A DNA stretch of 64,000 nucleotides from Blastococcus sp. DSM 46786 (GTDB lineage Bacteria; Actinomycetota; Actinomycetes; Mycobacteriales; Geodermatophilaceae), in assembly GCF_900109665.1 (NCBI RefSeq), contig NZ_FOAO01000001.1:62001-126000 (forward strand), in the 5' to 3' direction. Shown here one piece after another: positions 33,103 to 42,647 of this stretch. The notes under the pieces were generated by a model that made no database searches, was not told the origin of the DNA, and saw nothing but the letters and a program-made list of their open reading frames with translations. A program made the translations under genes and the position numbers. Numbering within the stretch: the stretch's first letter is position 1; each line of letters begins with the position of its first letter.

Positions 33103-34383
33103 GTGACGCCTGCCTGGTCCGCACCGCACCACCCGTCCCCTGTCGGCGCCGTCGTCACCCTGCCCGGCTCCAAGTCCCTGACCGCCCGGGCCCTGGTGCT
33201 GGCGGCGCTCGCGGACGGCCCGAGCCGGCTGGTGCGGCCGCTCCGGGCGCGCGACACCGACCTCATGGCCGCGGCGCTGCGCGCCCTCGGGGTGCAGGTG
33301 GTGGACGACGGCGACGACGTGGTCGTGACCCCGGGTCCGCTGCGCGGTCCGGCCGTGGTCGACGCCGGGCTGGCCGGCACGATCCTGCGGTTCCTGCCGC
33401 CGGTGGCCGCCCTGGCCGACGGCCCGGTGCGCGTCGACGGCGACCCGCGGCTGCACGAGCGGCCCAACGGCGGTCTGCTCGCCGCGCTGCGCGCCCTGGG
33501 TGTGCGGGTCGACGACGACGGTCGCGGCCGCGCGCCGTTCACCGTGCACGGCGCCGGCCGGGTGCGGGGCGGCCCCGTCGAGGTCGACGCCGGGGAGTCC
33601 TCCCAGATCGTCTCGGGGCTGCTGCTGGCCGCCGCCCGCTTCGACGAGGGCCTGGACCTCGCACTGGCCGGCGGGGTCCCCTCGATGCCGCACGTCGAGA
33701 TGACGGTGACCACGCTGCGGGAGCACGGCGTCGACGTCACCGCCACCGACCGCGGCTGGCGGGTCGCCCCCGGGCCGGTCGCCGCGCTCGACCGGGTGGT
33801 CGAGCCCGACCTCTCCAACGCCGCGCCGTTCCTCGCGGCCGCGCTGGTCACCGGTGGCCGGGTCACCGTGCGCGACTGGCCGGCCGTCACCACGCAGCCC
33901 GGGGCGCACCTGGACCGGCTGCTGCCCGCGATGGGCGCCGAGGTGGTCCGCACGGCCGAGGGGCTGCAGGTCACCGGCACCGGCACCGTCCGGCCGCTGG
34001 TCGCCGACCTGGGCGAGGTGGGCGAGCTGACGCCGGTGCTCGCCGCGCTGTGCGCGCTGGCCGACGGCCCGTCCCGGCTCACCGGGATCGCGCACCTGCG
34101 CGGGCACGAGACCGACCGGCTGCAGGCGCTCGACGAGGTGCTGACCGCCGTGGGCACCCGGGTGCGGCAGCTGCCCGACGGGCTGGAGATCGAGCCCGGC
34201 CCCCGGCGGGCCGCGGTGCTCGACTCCTACGCCGACCACCGCATGGTCATGGCCGCCGCCGTCCTCGGCCTCGCGGTCGAGGGCATCACGGTCACCGACG
34301 CCGGCGCGGTCACCAAGACCCTGCCCGACTTCCGCGAACGCTGGGCCGGCCTGCTGGGCGAGCCGATCGGGGCCGTCCCCTGA
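33103..34383 (+). CDS. aroA: 3-phosphoshikimate 1-carboxyvinyltransferase (EPSP synthase)
   Basis: This 426-residue enzyme of the shikimate pathway joins phosphoenolpyruvate and shikimate-3-phosphate. It has the signature GSKSLTARALVLAALADG near the N terminus, LAGTILRFLPP, GGVPSMPHVEM, and the C-terminal DSYADHRMVMAAAVLGL. The GTG start has no Shine-Dalgarno, but CAGGAT lies six bases upstream, consistent with a leaderless message. It is followed by rsgA 23 bases downstream, as Rv3227-Rv3228 in M. tuberculosis. Confidence 0.95.
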   Translation: MTPAWSAPHHPSPVGAVVTLPGSKSLTARALVLAALADGPSRLVRPLRARDTDLMAAALRALGVQVVDDGDDVVVTPGPLRGPAVVDAGLAGTILRFLPPVAALADGPVRVDGDPRLHERPNGGLLAALRALGVRVDDDGRGRAPFTVHGAGRVRGGPVEVDAGESSQIVSGLLLAAARFDEGLDLALAGGVPSMPHVEMTVTTLREHGVDVTATDRGWRVAPGPVAALDRVVEPDLSNAAPFLAAALVTGGRVTVRDWPAVTTQPGAHLDRLLPAMGAEVVRTAEGLQVTGTGTVRPLVADLGEVGELTPVLAALCALADGPSRLTGIAHLRGHETDRLQALDEVLTAVGTRVRQLPDGLEIEPGPRRAAVLDSYADHRMVMAAAVLGLAVEGITVTDAGAVTKTLPDFRERWAGLLGEPIGAVP

Positions 34384-34406
34384 GCGGGCAGCGCGGTGCC
34401 CGGCGG

Positions 34407-35399
34407 ATGGACGAGGACGACGTCCGCGTCCGGCCCAGCCGGCGCGGCTCGCGCCCCCGCACCCGCACCCGGCCCATGCACGCCGACGCCGTCCCCGGCC
34501 TGGTGATCGCCGTCGACCGCGGGCGGATGACGGTGCGGGTCGAGGGGCCCGGCGGCGCGCCGGTCGACGTCACGGCGATGCGGGCCCGGGAGCTGGGGCG
34601 GCACGGCGTCGTCGTCGGCGACCGGGTGCGGGTCGTCGGGGACACCAGCGGGCGCACGGACACCCTGGCCCGCATCGTCGTCATCGAGGAGCGGGCCACG
34701 TCGCTGCGCCGCACCGCCGACGACACCGATCCCACTGAGCGCGTGGTCGTCGCCAACGCCGACCTGCTGGTCATCGTCACCTCGGTCACCGACCCCGAGC
34801 CGGCGTACGGCTTCCTCGACCGCTGCCTGGTCGCCGCCTACGCCGGCGGGCTCGAGCCGCTGCTGTGCCTCACCAAGACCGATCTCGCGTCCGCGGAGCC
34901 GCTGCTGGCCCGCTACGCCGGGCTCAGCCTCGACGCGGTCCCCATGTCCCGGGAGCTCCCGCTGGAGGACCTGGTGGACCGGTTGCGCGACCGGATGAGC
35001 GTCTTCGTCGGCCAGTCCGGCGTCGGGAAGTCCACGCTGGTCAACCGGCTCGTGCCCGACGCGCTGCGGGCGACCGGCGACGTCAGCAAGATCGGCAAAG
35101 GCCGGCACACGTCGTCGTCGGCGGTGCTGTTCGATCTGCCCGGCGGCGGGACCGTCATCGACACCCCCGGCATCCGTTCGTTCGGCCTGGCCCACGTCAC
35201 CGCCGACGACGTCCTCTCCGCGTTCGAGGACATCGCCGAGGCCGCGACCGAGTGCCCGCCCGGGTGCGGGCACACCGCCGAGGACCCGGACTGCGCGCTC
35301 GACGCCTGGGCGGCCGCGGGACCGCCGGCCCGGGAGCAGCAGCTGGCCGCGCTGCGCGTCCTGCTGGGCGCGGTGGGCCAGGTCGGCCCCGGCTACTGA
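34407..35399 (+). CDS. rsgA: ribosome small-subunit-dependent GTPase RsgA
   Basis: This 330-residue circularly permuted GTPase assists 30S maturation. It has an N-terminal OB-fold (about 30-95), then the motifs in the permuted order G4 LTKTDL, G1 GQSGVGKSTLVNRL, G2 region GRHTSSSAVLF and G3 DTPGIRSF. A zinc site, CPPGCGHTAEDPDCAL, closes the protein. ATG at 34407 is chosen although its frame stays open far upstream, antisense and out of frame to aroA and gabD. A strongly basic N terminus (RPSRRGSRPRTRTRP) precedes the OB-fold. Confidence 0.93.
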   Translation: MDEDDVRVRPSRRGSRPRTRTRPMHADAVPGLVIAVDRGRMTVRVEGPGGAPVDVTAMRARELGRHGVVVGDRVRVVGDTSGRTDTLARIVVIEERATSLRRTADDTDPTERVVVANADLLVIVTSVTDPEPAYGFLDRCLVAAYAGGLEPLLCLTKTDLASAEPLLARYAGLSLDAVPMSRELPLEDLVDRLRDRMSVFVGQSGVGKSTLVNRLVPDALRATGDVSKIGKGRHTSSSAVLFDLPGGGTVIDTPGIRSFGLAHVTADDVLSAFEDIAEAATECPPGCGHTAEDPDCALDAWAAAGPPAREQQLAALRVLLGAVGQVGPGY

Positions 35400-35515
35400 A
35401 AGGACCCCCTGCCCCCACGGCTCGCACGCTCACCGCGGGGCCCTGCAGGGGGCCGTTCCAGCACGTCACCACGCTCGGCGCGAGCCTCTGGACGGGGCCG
35501 TTCCAGCACGTCACC
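35398..35515 (+). repeat. dispersed 3'-end hairpin repeat, copy 4, with duplicated 3' half
   Basis: It starts two bases after the rsgA stop. GGACCCCCTGC (35402-35412) pairs with GCAGGGGGCC (35445-35454), bulged A included. The tail GTTCCAGCACGTCACC occurs at 35455-35470 and again, after a second half-unit, at 35500-35515. The last copy supplies the stop codon of the convergent gene at 35511. Confidence 0.88.
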
Positions 35516-36287
35516 AGCGCCGGCGCGGCTCGACGAAGAGGACGTCGGCCATCGGCTCGTCGACCGCCTCGATCCGCAGGTCGTGGCCCCGTCCTGCGAT
35601 GTCGCCGCCGAGGGCCTCGGTGAGCACGCAGACGCCGGTCTGCACGTCCAGCCGCACCCGGTATGCCCCCGGGTACTCCTCCAGGACGTGCTGCGGGTGG
35701 TCGCGGTACTCGTCCAGGTCCACCTCGCGCGAGCGGAGCAACGGGCAGCAGCCGCAGCGCGGCTCGTAGGCGTCGGTCGGCCGGACAACGGCCTCCCACG
35801 CCGGCCGCCCGGCGTGCTCGACCTCCACCACGGAGCCCACCTCCAGCGCAGGCACCAGCACCTCGGTGTCCACGGTGTCCGGCTCGCGGCCGTCCGCCAG
35901 CTCCGCCGGGTCGAGCATGGCCACCCAGTGGTAGTCCTGGTGCATCGGGTCGTCGAGATCGTGGTCCCACGACCGTCGCCGCTCCGCGACCAGCCCGTCC
36001 GGCCGGAGCAAGGGCTGCGGTCCCGCGTCCCGCGCCGGCTCCCGGACCACCTGCAGCAGCACGCCGGCGACCGTCTCGACGCGCAGCACGTCCGGACGGC
36101 GCAGCCACGCACGGACGGCACCGGGCTTCCACGGGTCCGCCGGCCAGCGGACGGAGAACCGCAGCGTCGACCAGCGCCACGGCGAGGAGCGCGCGAAGGC
36201 GGCGAACGAGTCGGCTGACGGGCTGGGCACCGGAGAAGTCTGCGGCGCCAGCGGCTCTGGCGTCGAACGACTTGTCGACATCGCCAC
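35511..36287 (-). CDS. conserved hypothetical protein with CxCC motif
   Basis: A 258-residue protein that I cannot assign to a named family. After a low-complexity N terminus (about 1-30) come WRWSTLRFSVRWP, RAWLRRPDVLRVETVAGVLL, a segment rich in Asp/Glu, RCGCCPLL near residue 183, and YRVRLDVQTGVCVLTEALGG. The layout faintly recalls LolA-like lipoprotein-sorting folds, but without a signal peptide. The exact start is uncertain (GTG-GCG-ATG at 36287-36279). An imperfect dyad of GTCGAC/GTCGAG boxes lies at 36269-36302 around the start. Its stop codon is formed by a repeat element. Confidence 0.65.
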   Translation of the reverse strand: MAMSTSRSTPEPLAPQTSPVPSPSADSFAAFARSSPWRWSTLRFSVRWPADPWKPGAVRAWLRRPDVLRVETVAGVLLQVVREPARDAGPQPLLRPDGLVAERRRSWDHDLDDPMHQDYHWVAMLDPAELADGREPDTVDTEVLVPALEVGSVVEVEHAGRPAWEAVVRPTDAYEPRCGCCPLLRSREVDLDEYRDHPQHVLEEYPGAYRVRLDVQTGVCVLTEALGGDIAGRGHDLRIEAVDEPMADVLFVEPRRRW

Positions 36288-36329
36288 CTGTCGACTCGTC
36301 GAGGTGTCGAGTCCAGGGACCGTGCGCGC

Positions 36330-36866
36330 TCAGACCTCGACGTAGCCGCCGCTGCGCCAGTAGACGCCCGCCTCGCGGGTGAGGAACCCCTCGTCGACCA
36401 GGTACCGGCGCAGCGCCGCGACGTCGGGGTGCCAGACGGCGAGCAGCGCGTTCACCTCGCGCTCGGGGTAGCGGACGCCGGGCTCGAAGACGCGCACCAG
36501 GTGGTCGAGGACGACCAGCCGCTTGCTGCGCTGCGAGGGGATCGACACCAGCCGCCCGTCGCGGACGAAGGCCGAGAGCACCGCGTCGGCCGCCGGGTCG
36601 TCCGACAGCGGCTCAGGTGGGGGCGCCGCCTCCGCGGCCGCCCGCGCGGCCGCGGAGAACCGCTCGGCGCGCAGCACCAGGGCGTGGCCGTCGCGGTGCA
36701 CCAGCCCCGCCCGCGCCAGGCGGCGGGCCGCGAGGGCGACCTCCTTGAGCCCCAGCCCCGCGGCCTCGGCGACCTCCTCGATCGTGCCGGCGCCGAGCGC
36801 CAGCGCCGCGACCACCTTCAGCCGCACCGGGTCCGCGAGCAGCCCCGCGATCGTCGCCGCGTCCAC
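36330..36866 (-). CDS. DUF2087-domain regulator with ArsR-like winged helix
   Basis: This 178-residue protein has an N-terminal helix-turn-helix (LLADPVRLKVVAALALG, IEEVAEAAGLGLKEVALAARRLARAGLV) and a C-terminal DUF2087 domain (PEREVNALLAVWHPDVAALRRYLVDEGFLTREAG). DUF2087 proteins are commonly annotated as transcriptional regulators; the effector is unknown. It is divergent from the DUF2795 gene. Confidence 0.8.
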   Translation of the reverse strand: MDAATIAGLLADPVRLKVVAALALGAGTIEEVAEAAGLGLKEVALAARRLARAGLVHRDGHALVLRAERFSAAARAAAEAAPPPEPLSDDPAADAVLSAFVRDGRLVSIPSQRSKRLVVLDHLVRVFEPGVRYPEREVNALLAVWHPDVAALRRYLVDEGFLTREAGVYWRSGGYVEV

Positions 36867-36919
36867 GCCCCGACGGTAATCGGTGCATCGGCCACCGCTG
36901 CCCGGGTAGGGAGCGGGAC

Positions 36920-37102
36920 ATGGTGAGCCCCATCGACATCCAGAAGGCCCTGTCCGGCATCGACTACCCCGCGCGCAAGGACGACATCGTCAAGCACGCC
37001 GAGCAGCACGGGGGCGACGGGGAGGTGCTGGAGGCGCTGAAGAAGATCGAGGACCGCGAGTACGAAGGGCCCAGCGGGGTCAGTTCCGCCGTCTTCGACT
37101 GA
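36920..37102 (+). CDS. DUF2795 small protein
   Basis: This 60-residue protein matches the actinobacterial DUF2795 family, with IQKALSGIDYPARKDDIVKHAEQHG and a Glu/Lys-rich second helix. Function is unknown. The start is ATG at 36920 or the adjacent GTG, with GGGAGCGGG upstream. Confidence 0.75.
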   Translation: MVSPIDIQKALSGIDYPARKDDIVKHAEQHGGDGEVLEALKKIEDREYEGPSGVSSAVFD

Positions 37103-37124
37103 CGCACCGCTAGGTTGGGTGCCC

Positions 37125-37937
37125 ATGACGTCGGGTCGGGGCTTCTCAGAGGACATGCGGCTGGCACACGTGCTGGCCGACCAGGCCGACTCGATCAGCA
37201 TGGAGCGGTTCAAGGCGCAGGACCTGACGGTCGAGACCAAGCCCGACCTGACGCCGGTCACCGACGCCGACCGGGCGGTCGAGGAGATGCTGCGCATCAC
37301 GCTGAGCCGGGCCCGCACGCGGGACGCGGTCCTCGGCGAGGAGTTCGGCACGACCGGCCACGGCTCGCGCCGCTGGGTGCTCGACCCGATCGACGGGACG
37401 AAGAACTTCGTCCGCGGGGTGCCGGTCTGGGCCACGCTGATCGCGCTGTTCGACGGCGACGAGCCGGTGGTGGGCCTGGTCTCCGCGCCGGCGCTGAACA
37501 AGCGGTGGTGGGCGGCCAAGGACGTCGGCGCCTGGACCGGGCGCCGGCTGGAGTCGGCCACCCGCTGCCGCGTGTCGGAGGTGTCGCAGCTCGGTGACGC
37601 CAGCCTCAGCTACTCCAGCCTCTCGGGCTGGGAGGAGCGCGGAGGGCTCGAGGGCTTCCTCGGCCTGAGCCGCTCGGTGTGGCGCACCCGGGCCTACGGC
37701 GACTTCTGGAGCTACGTGCTGCTCGCCGAGGGCGCGGTCGACATCGCCTGCGAGCCGGAGGTGTCGCTGTGGGACCTCGCGGCGCTGGACGTGATCGTCC
37801 GGGAGGCCGGCGGCCGGTTCACCGACATCACCGGCGCTCCCGGGCCGGCCGGGGGCAGCGCGCTGGCGACCAACGGCAAGCTGCACGACGCCGCCCTCCA
37901 GCAGCTGCGGTCGGCGGGCCGGCCGACCCCCGCCTGA
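37125..37937 (+). CDS. hisN: histidinol-phosphatase (inositol-monophosphatase fold)
   Basis: This 270-residue enzyme of the IMPase fold has the metal-binding motifs GEEFG, WVLDPIDGTKNFVRG and WDLAALDVIVREAGG. In actinobacteria this close subgroup supplies the histidinol-phosphate phosphatase of histidine synthesis; an inositol-phosphatase role is possible. ATG at 37125 follows TAGGTT (37111-37116) by eight bases with no Shine-Dalgarno, so it is probably leaderless. The in-frame GTG at 37119 is too close to that -10. Confidence 0.88.
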   Translation: MTSGRGFSEDMRLAHVLADQADSISMERFKAQDLTVETKPDLTPVTDADRAVEEMLRITLSRARTRDAVLGEEFGTTGHGSRRWVLDPIDGTKNFVRGVPVWATLIALFDGDEPVVGLVSAPALNKRWWAAKDVGAWTGRRLESATRCRVSEVSQLGDASLSYSSLSGWEERGGLEGFLGLSRSVWRTRAYGDFWSYVLLAEGAVDIACEPEVSLWDLAALDVIVREAGGRFTDITGAPGPAGGSALATNGKLHDAALQQLRSAGRPTPA

Positions 37938-37946
37938 CCGGCCGGC

Positions 37947-39284
37947 TCAGCGGCGCGGCGCCACCAGCACCTCCGCCGCCCGCTGCGGGACGACGTCGGC
38001 TCCGACGCCCCGCGCCGCCAGCACCGCGGCCCCGATCGCCGAGGCGCTGCGCAGCGCGAGGGGGCGGACCGGCCGGCCGAGCTCGTCGGCGAGCAGCTGC
38101 TGGACGACGGCGCTGCGGGCCCCGCCGCCGGTGAGCACCACCGGTCCGTCGCCGGGCCCCCCGAGCAGCGCTGCGGCGGCGGCCACGGCGCGGACGACGC
38201 CCTCGACCGCCGCCCGCGCCAGGTGCGCCCGGGTGGTCCCCGGGTGCAGCCCGTCCCACCCGGCCCGGTCGTCGGGCCCGGCCACGCCCCCACGCTCGCC
38301 GGTGAGGAAGGGGCGGAAGACCACGCCCCCGGCACCGGGCACCGACGCGGCGGCCGCGAACAGCTCCGGCCAGGTCAGGCCGAGGACGTCGCACACCCAG
38401 GCCCAGGCCGAGCCGCCGTTCCGCAGCGCCGCCATCGCGTACCAGCCGTCCTCGACGTCGGCGTAGCCGTGCACCACCGGGTCCTCGACCGGCTGCGGCG
38501 ACCAGCCCGGGCGCAGCACCTGCGCGCCGGTGCCGAGGTTCACCTGCAGGCCCTCGGCCGTCCCGGCCGCCAGCAGCGCCAGTGGGGTGTCGGCGCCGCC
38601 CACCACGACGGGCACGTCGCCGGCGGCGAGCGGCGTGGTCCCGGCCACCTCCACCGAGGGGCGGACCGCCGGCAGCAGCTCGACGGGGAGCCCGGCCGCG
38701 CGGGCCGCCGCGCCCGACCAGGCGTCGGAGGGGACGTCCCAGAGCAGCGTCCCCGAGGCGTCGCTGCGGTCGGTGACCGGCGGCCCGCCGGGCACGAGGG
38801 AGGCGCGCAGGGCGTCCTTGGGCAGCAGCACCGTGGCGGCGCGCTCGACCACCGCCGGCTCGTGCACCGCCAGCCAGGCGACCAGGGGCCCGGTCATGCC
38901 GGGGACGAGCGGGTTGGCCAGCGCGGCGCGGTCGTCCCTCGGCAGCCGGCGCCACCGGGCCAGAGCAGTGCCGGCCCGGGAGTCGGGCCAGAGCAGTGCC
39001 GGGCGCAGGGCGCGCCCGGCGCGGTCGACGAGCACCGCACCGTGCATCTGCCCGGACAGCCCCAGTGCCTGCACCGGGGCCCCGCGCAGCGCGGGGAGCA
39101 GCTCCGCGAGGGCGGTGTCGAACGCCCGGCGCCAGACGGCGACGTCGATCTCCGCCCGGTCCGGGGCCGGCCGGTCGTGGGCGTACCCGGCCTCGGCCTC
39201 GGCGACCACCGCGCCGCCGTCGTCGAGCGCGACGAGCTTGAGCCCGCTCGTGCCGAGGTCGGCGCCGAGAAACACCTCCCCCAC
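37947..39284 (-). CDS. xylB: xylulokinase-type FGGY carbohydrate kinase
   Basis: This 445-residue FGGY kinase has the N-terminal FLGADLGTSGLKLVALD, the substrate region LGLSGQMHGAVLVD and PALLWPDSRA, and the ATP-binding GGADTPLALLAAG and VVLTGGGARSAVVQQLLAD. These are the marks of XylB, which phosphorylates D-xylulose. GTG at 39284 lies nine bases after the aldo/keto reductase stop, so the two form one unit. No xylA or xylose transporter is in the window, so the sugar may differ. Confidence 0.85.
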   Translation of the reverse strand: MGEVFLGADLGTSGLKLVALDDGGAVVAEAEAGYAHDRPAPDRAEIDVAVWRRAFDTALAELLPALRGAPVQALGLSGQMHGAVLVDRAGRALRPALLWPDSRAGTALARWRRLPRDDRAALANPLVPGMTGPLVAWLAVHEPAVVERAATVLLPKDALRASLVPGGPPVTDRSDASGTLLWDVPSDAWSGAAARAAGLPVELLPAVRPSVEVAGTTPLAAGDVPVVVGGADTPLALLAAGTAEGLQVNLGTGAQVLRPGWSPQPVEDPVVHGYADVEDGWYAMAALRNGGSAWAWVCDVLGLTWPELFAAAASVPGAGGVVFRPFLTGERGGVAGPDDRAGWDGLHPGTTRAHLARAAVEGVVRAVAAAAALLGGPGDGPVVLTGGGARSAVVQQLLADELGRPVRPLALRSASAIGAAVLAARGVGADVVPQRAAEVLVAPRR

Positions 39285-39292
39285 GGCGCCGG

Positions 39293-40324
39293 TCAGCGCT
39301 CGGGGCTGTCGCCGTAGGCGTAGCTGCTGTCCACGTACCGCCCACCGGCCGCCGCCCCCGGGGGCGCGATGGCGTCGAGCCGCGCGAGGTCCTCGGCGGA
39401 GAGCTCGACGGCGGCCGCGGCCACGTTCTCCTCCAGGTAGGCACGGCGCTTGGTACCGGGGATCGGCACGACGTCCTCCCCCTGCGCCAGCACCCAGGCC
39501 AGCGCCAGCTGCCCTGCGGTCACGCCCCTCTCCTGGGCGAGGGCCCGGACGGCGTCGACCAGCCGCAGGTTGGCGGTGAACGCCTCGCCGGTGAACCGCG
39601 GGTGGCCGCGCCGCCAGTCGTCCTCGCCGAAGTCCTCGGGGCTGCGGATCGCCCCGGTGAGGAAGCCGCGGCCCAGCGGGCTGAACGGCACGATCCCGAT
39701 CCCGTGCTCGCGGGCGACCCCCAGCACCGTGTCCCGACCTGCCCCGTGAACCTCCAGGTCCCGGGTCCACAGCGACCACTCGCTCTGCAGCGCCGCGATC
39801 GGGTGCACCGCGACCGCGCGGCGGATCGAGGCGGCGCTCGCCTCCGACAGCCCGAGGTGGCGCACCTTGCCCTCGGCCACCAGCTCGGCCATCGCGCCGA
39901 CGGTGTCCTCGATCGGCACCCGCGGGTCGACCCGGTGCTGGTAGTAGAGGTCGATCACCTCGACCCGCAGCCGGCGCAGGCTGGCCTCGGCGCAGGCCCG
40001 CACGTTCTCGGGGCGGCCGTCGATCCGCACCCCGCCGTCCGGGGTCCGGGACAGCGAGAACTTCGTCGCCAGCTGCACCCCGTCGCGCCGCCCGGCGATC
40101 GCCTCGCCCACCAGCTCCTCGTTGTGGCCGCTGCCGTAGACGTCGGAGGTGTCCAGGAGAGTCACGCCCAGCTCCAGCGCGCGGTGGACGGTCGCGATCG
40201 ACTCCGTGCGGTCGGCGGCACCGTACATCTGGCTCATCCCCATGCAGCCCAGGCCCTGGGCGGAGACGGTCAGGCCGTCGCGGCCGAGCGTGCGGGTACC
40301 GACGGGAGAGGTGGCGGGAGGCAT
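39293..40324 (-). CDS. aldo/keto reductase
   Basis: This 343-residue NADP-dependent oxidoreductase has the TIM-barrel landmarks [18 protein letters not shown] (catalytic Asp and Tyr), LATKFSL (Lys), [11 protein letters not shown] (His) and [16 protein letters not shown] (cofactor binding). It is of the YakC/AKR13-like group that reduces aldehydes or ketones; the substrate is unknown. It is co-directional with and just upstream of xylB. Confidence 0.88.
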   Translation of the reverse strand: MPPATSPVGTRTLGRDGLTVSAQGLGCMGMSQMYGAADRTESIATVHRALELGVTLLDTSDVYGSGHNEELVGEAIAGRRDGVQLATKFSLSRTPDGGVRIDGRPENVRACAEASLRRLRVEVIDLYYQHRVDPRVPIEDTVGAMAELVAEGKVRHLGLSEASAASIRRAVAVHPIAALQSEWSLWTRDLEVHGAGRDTVLGVAREHGIGIVPFSPLGRGFLTGAIRSPEDFGEDDWRRGHPRFTGEAFTANLRLVDAVRALAQERGVTAGQLALAWVLAQGEDVVPIPGTKRRAYLEENVAAAAVELSAEDLARLDAIAPPGAAAGGRYVDSSYAYGDSPER

Positions 40325-40425
40325 GGCCGCATCCTCGTCCGCGCGTCGCGTCGTCCGCCACCGCTCCCGTTTCCCCGCCGGGCCCCCGGGTAGCCGGTGC
40401 GGGCACCGACCTACCGGAGGACCCG

Positions 40426-41373
40426 ATGAGCTCCAGCCGCACCCGTCCCGGTCCGCGCCGCACCGCCCGCGTCCTCGGTCTCGCCAGCACCGGCCTCGGC
40501 GTCGCGATGCTGCGGGACCCGAAGGGCGTCGCGCGGTTCTCCGGCGTCGACGACTCGGCGACCGCGCTGTCGGTGATCCCGCTCGTCGGCGCCCGCGAGC
40601 TGCTGCACGCCCTGCCGCTGCTCGCCGGCCGGCCCGGCTGGGCCTGGACCCGGGTGGCCGGCGACGCCGTCGACCTCACCGCCATGGGCGTGGCCCTGTC
40701 GAACCGTGGCGGTGAGCGCGGCCGCCGGCTGCGCACCGCCACGGCCGCCGTCGCCGCCCTGGCCGCGCTGGACCTGCTCACCGCCGCGCGGTCCCGCCGG
40801 GCCGGCAGCCGCAGCGCCGCCCGCGAGCTGCTGCCCTCCTCGGCCCCGTGGACGAGCGCGATCGACGTCTCGGCGGCCACCACCGTGAGCAAGCCGCCGC
40901 AGGAGGTCTACGCCCGCTGGCACGACTTCACCCGGCTGCCGGAGTTCATGGCGCACGTGCGCGAGGTGCGCGCCGCCGGCATCGGGCGCTGGCACTGGGT
41001 CGCCGAGGCGCCGGGCCGGCGCACCGTGGAGTGGGACGCCGAGGTGGTCGAGGAGTCCCCGGGCGAGCGGATCCGCTGGCGCTCGCTGCCGGGTGCGGAC
41101 GTCGAGAACGCCGGCGTCGTCGAGTTCCGCCCGGCCCCCGGCGACCAGGGCACCGAGGTGCGCGTGCGGCTGGCCTACGCGCAGCCCGGCGGCACGGCCG
41201 GCAAGGCGGTCGCGAAGCTGTTCGGCGAGGCCCCCGACCAGCAGGTCCGCGACGACCTCGCGCGCTTCAAGCAGATCCTCGAGACCGGGCAGGTGGTCCG
41301 CTCCGAGGGCACCCCCGAGGGCCCGCTGGCCCGCCGGATGGCGAAGCAGCAGCCCGCCGCACCCCGTTCCTGA
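40426..41373 (+). CDS. SRPBCC (polyketide cyclase/dehydrase-like) membrane protein
   Basis: This 315-residue protein has hydrophobic N-terminal helices related to DUF4267-like membrane segments ([20 protein letters not shown], about 40-130) and a C-terminal SRPBCC domain (about 145-275; [40 protein letters not shown]). Actinobacterial proteins of this type usually sit next to the zinc alcohol dehydrogenase seen here. Ligand and role are unknown. Confidence 0.75.
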   Translation: MSSSRTRPGPRRTARVLGLASTGLGVAMLRDPKGVARFSGVDDSATALSVIPLVGARELLHALPLLAGRPGWAWTRVAGDAVDLTAMGVALSNRGGERGRRLRTATAAVAALAALDLLTAARSRRAGSRSAARELLPSSAPWTSAIDVSAATTVSKPPQEVYARWHDFTRLPEFMAHVREVRAAGIGRWHWVAEAPGRRTVEWDAEVVEESPGERIRWRSLPGADVENAGVVEFRPAPGDQGTEVRVRLAYAQPGGTAGKAVAKLFGEAPDQQVRDDLARFKQILETGQVVRSEGTPEGPLARRMAKQQPAAPRS

Positions 41374-41398
41374 CCCCGCCGACCGGAAGGACCACCCC

Positions 41399-42571
41399 GT
41401 GCGCGCCACCCAGTGGATGGGCAAGAACCACGTCGAGGTCAACGAGGTCCCCGACCCGCAGCTGCTGAACGACCGCGACGCGATCGTGAGGGTCACCTCC
41501 ACCGCCATCTGCGGCTCCGACCTGCACCTCTACGACGGCTTCATCCCGACGATGAAGAAGGGCGACATCCTCGGCCACGAGTTCATGGGCGAGGTGGTCG
41601 AGCTCGGCAGGGGCGTCTCGAACCTGCGCGTCGGCGACCGCGTCGTCGTGCCGTTCCCGATTGCCTGCGGCGCCTGCAACGCCTGCGCGCGCGGCCTGTT
41701 CTCCGTCTGCGAGAACTCGAACCCGAACGCCGGCATGGCGCAGAAGCTCTGGGGCCACTCGCCCTGCGGCATCTTCGGCTACTCGCACCTGGTCGGCGGC
41801 TACCCCGGCGGGCAGGCCGAGTACGCCCGCGTGCCGTTCGCCGATGTCGGCCCGCTGAAGATCGAGGACGACCTCACCGACGAGCAGGTGCTGTTCCTCT
41901 CCGACATCTTCCCGACCGGCTACATGGGCGCGGAGATGTGCGACATCTCCCCCGGCGACGTCGTCGCCGTCTGGGGCGCCGGGCCCGTGGGCCTGTTCGC
42001 GGTGGCCAGCGCGAGGATGCTCGGCGCCGAGCGGGTCGTCGCCATCGACCGGTTCGGCTACCGGCTGGACAAGGCGCGCGAGGCCGGCGCCACCGACGTC
42101 CTGGACTACGAGGAGGTCGACGTCCTCGATGCGCTGGACGAGCTCACCGCCGGCCGCGGCCCCGACGGGTGCATCGACGCCGCCGGGCTGGAGGCCACCC
42201 ACCCCACCACCGCGGTGGACGCCTACGACCGGGCGAAGACCGCCGTCATGGCCGAGACCGAGCGGCCGCACGCCCTGCGCGAGGCGATCATGGCCTGCCG
42301 CAACGGCGGCACGGTCTCGATCATCGGGGTCTACGGCGGGCTCATGGACAAGTTCCCGGTCGGCTCGCTGATGAACCGGTCGCTGACCGTGCGCACCGGG
42401 CAGGCGCACGTGCAGCGCTACCTGAGGCCGCTCTACGAGAAGATCCGCGACGGCGAGATCGACCCGACCTTCCTGATCTCGCACACCCTGCCGCTGGACC
42501 GGGCGCCGGAGGGCTACCGGATGTTCCGGGACAAGGAGGACGACTGCACCAAGGTCGTCCTCAAGCCCTGA
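41399..42571 (+). CDS. zinc-dependent alcohol dehydrogenase, formaldehyde-dehydrogenase-like
   Basis: This 390-residue medium-chain dehydrogenase has the catalytic zinc ligands in [11 protein letters not shown] and [10 protein letters not shown], the structural zinc cysteines [15 protein letters not shown], and the Rossmann [20 protein letters not shown]. It resembles the glutathione-independent formaldehyde dehydrogenase group. GTG at 41399 has GGAAGGA about seven bases upstream. It follows the SRPBCC gene by 25 bases. Confidence 0.88.
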   Translation: MRATQWMGKNHVEVNEVPDPQLLNDRDAIVRVTSTAICGSDLHLYDGFIPTMKKGDILGHEFMGEVVELGRGVSNLRVGDRVVVPFPIACGACNACARGLFSVCENSNPNAGMAQKLWGHSPCGIFGYSHLVGGYPGGQAEYARVPFADVGPLKIEDDLTDEQVLFLSDIFPTGYMGAEMCDISPGDVVAVWGAGPVGLFAVASARMLGAERVVAIDRFGYRLDKAREAGATDVLDYEEVDVLDALDELTAGRGPDGCIDAAGLEATHPTTAVDAYDRAKTAVMAETERPHALREAIMACRNGGTVSIIGVYGGLMDKFPVGSLMNRSLTVRTGQAHVQRYLRPLYEKIRDGEIDPTFLISHTLPLDRAPEGYRMFRDKEDDCTKVVLKP

Positions 42572-42647
42572 TCCGCCGCATCTGGTGGGATGGGGGGCGA
42601 CCGGGGCCGGCAACGCGGCCGGCCCGGGGCTCCGAGGAGGCACCACC

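Noticed and set aside
31458-34406. Upstream extension of the rsgA frame to a 1313-residue protein
   Set aside because: The extension overlaps gabD and aroA out of frame and is low-complexity; RsgA proteins are about 300-350 residues.
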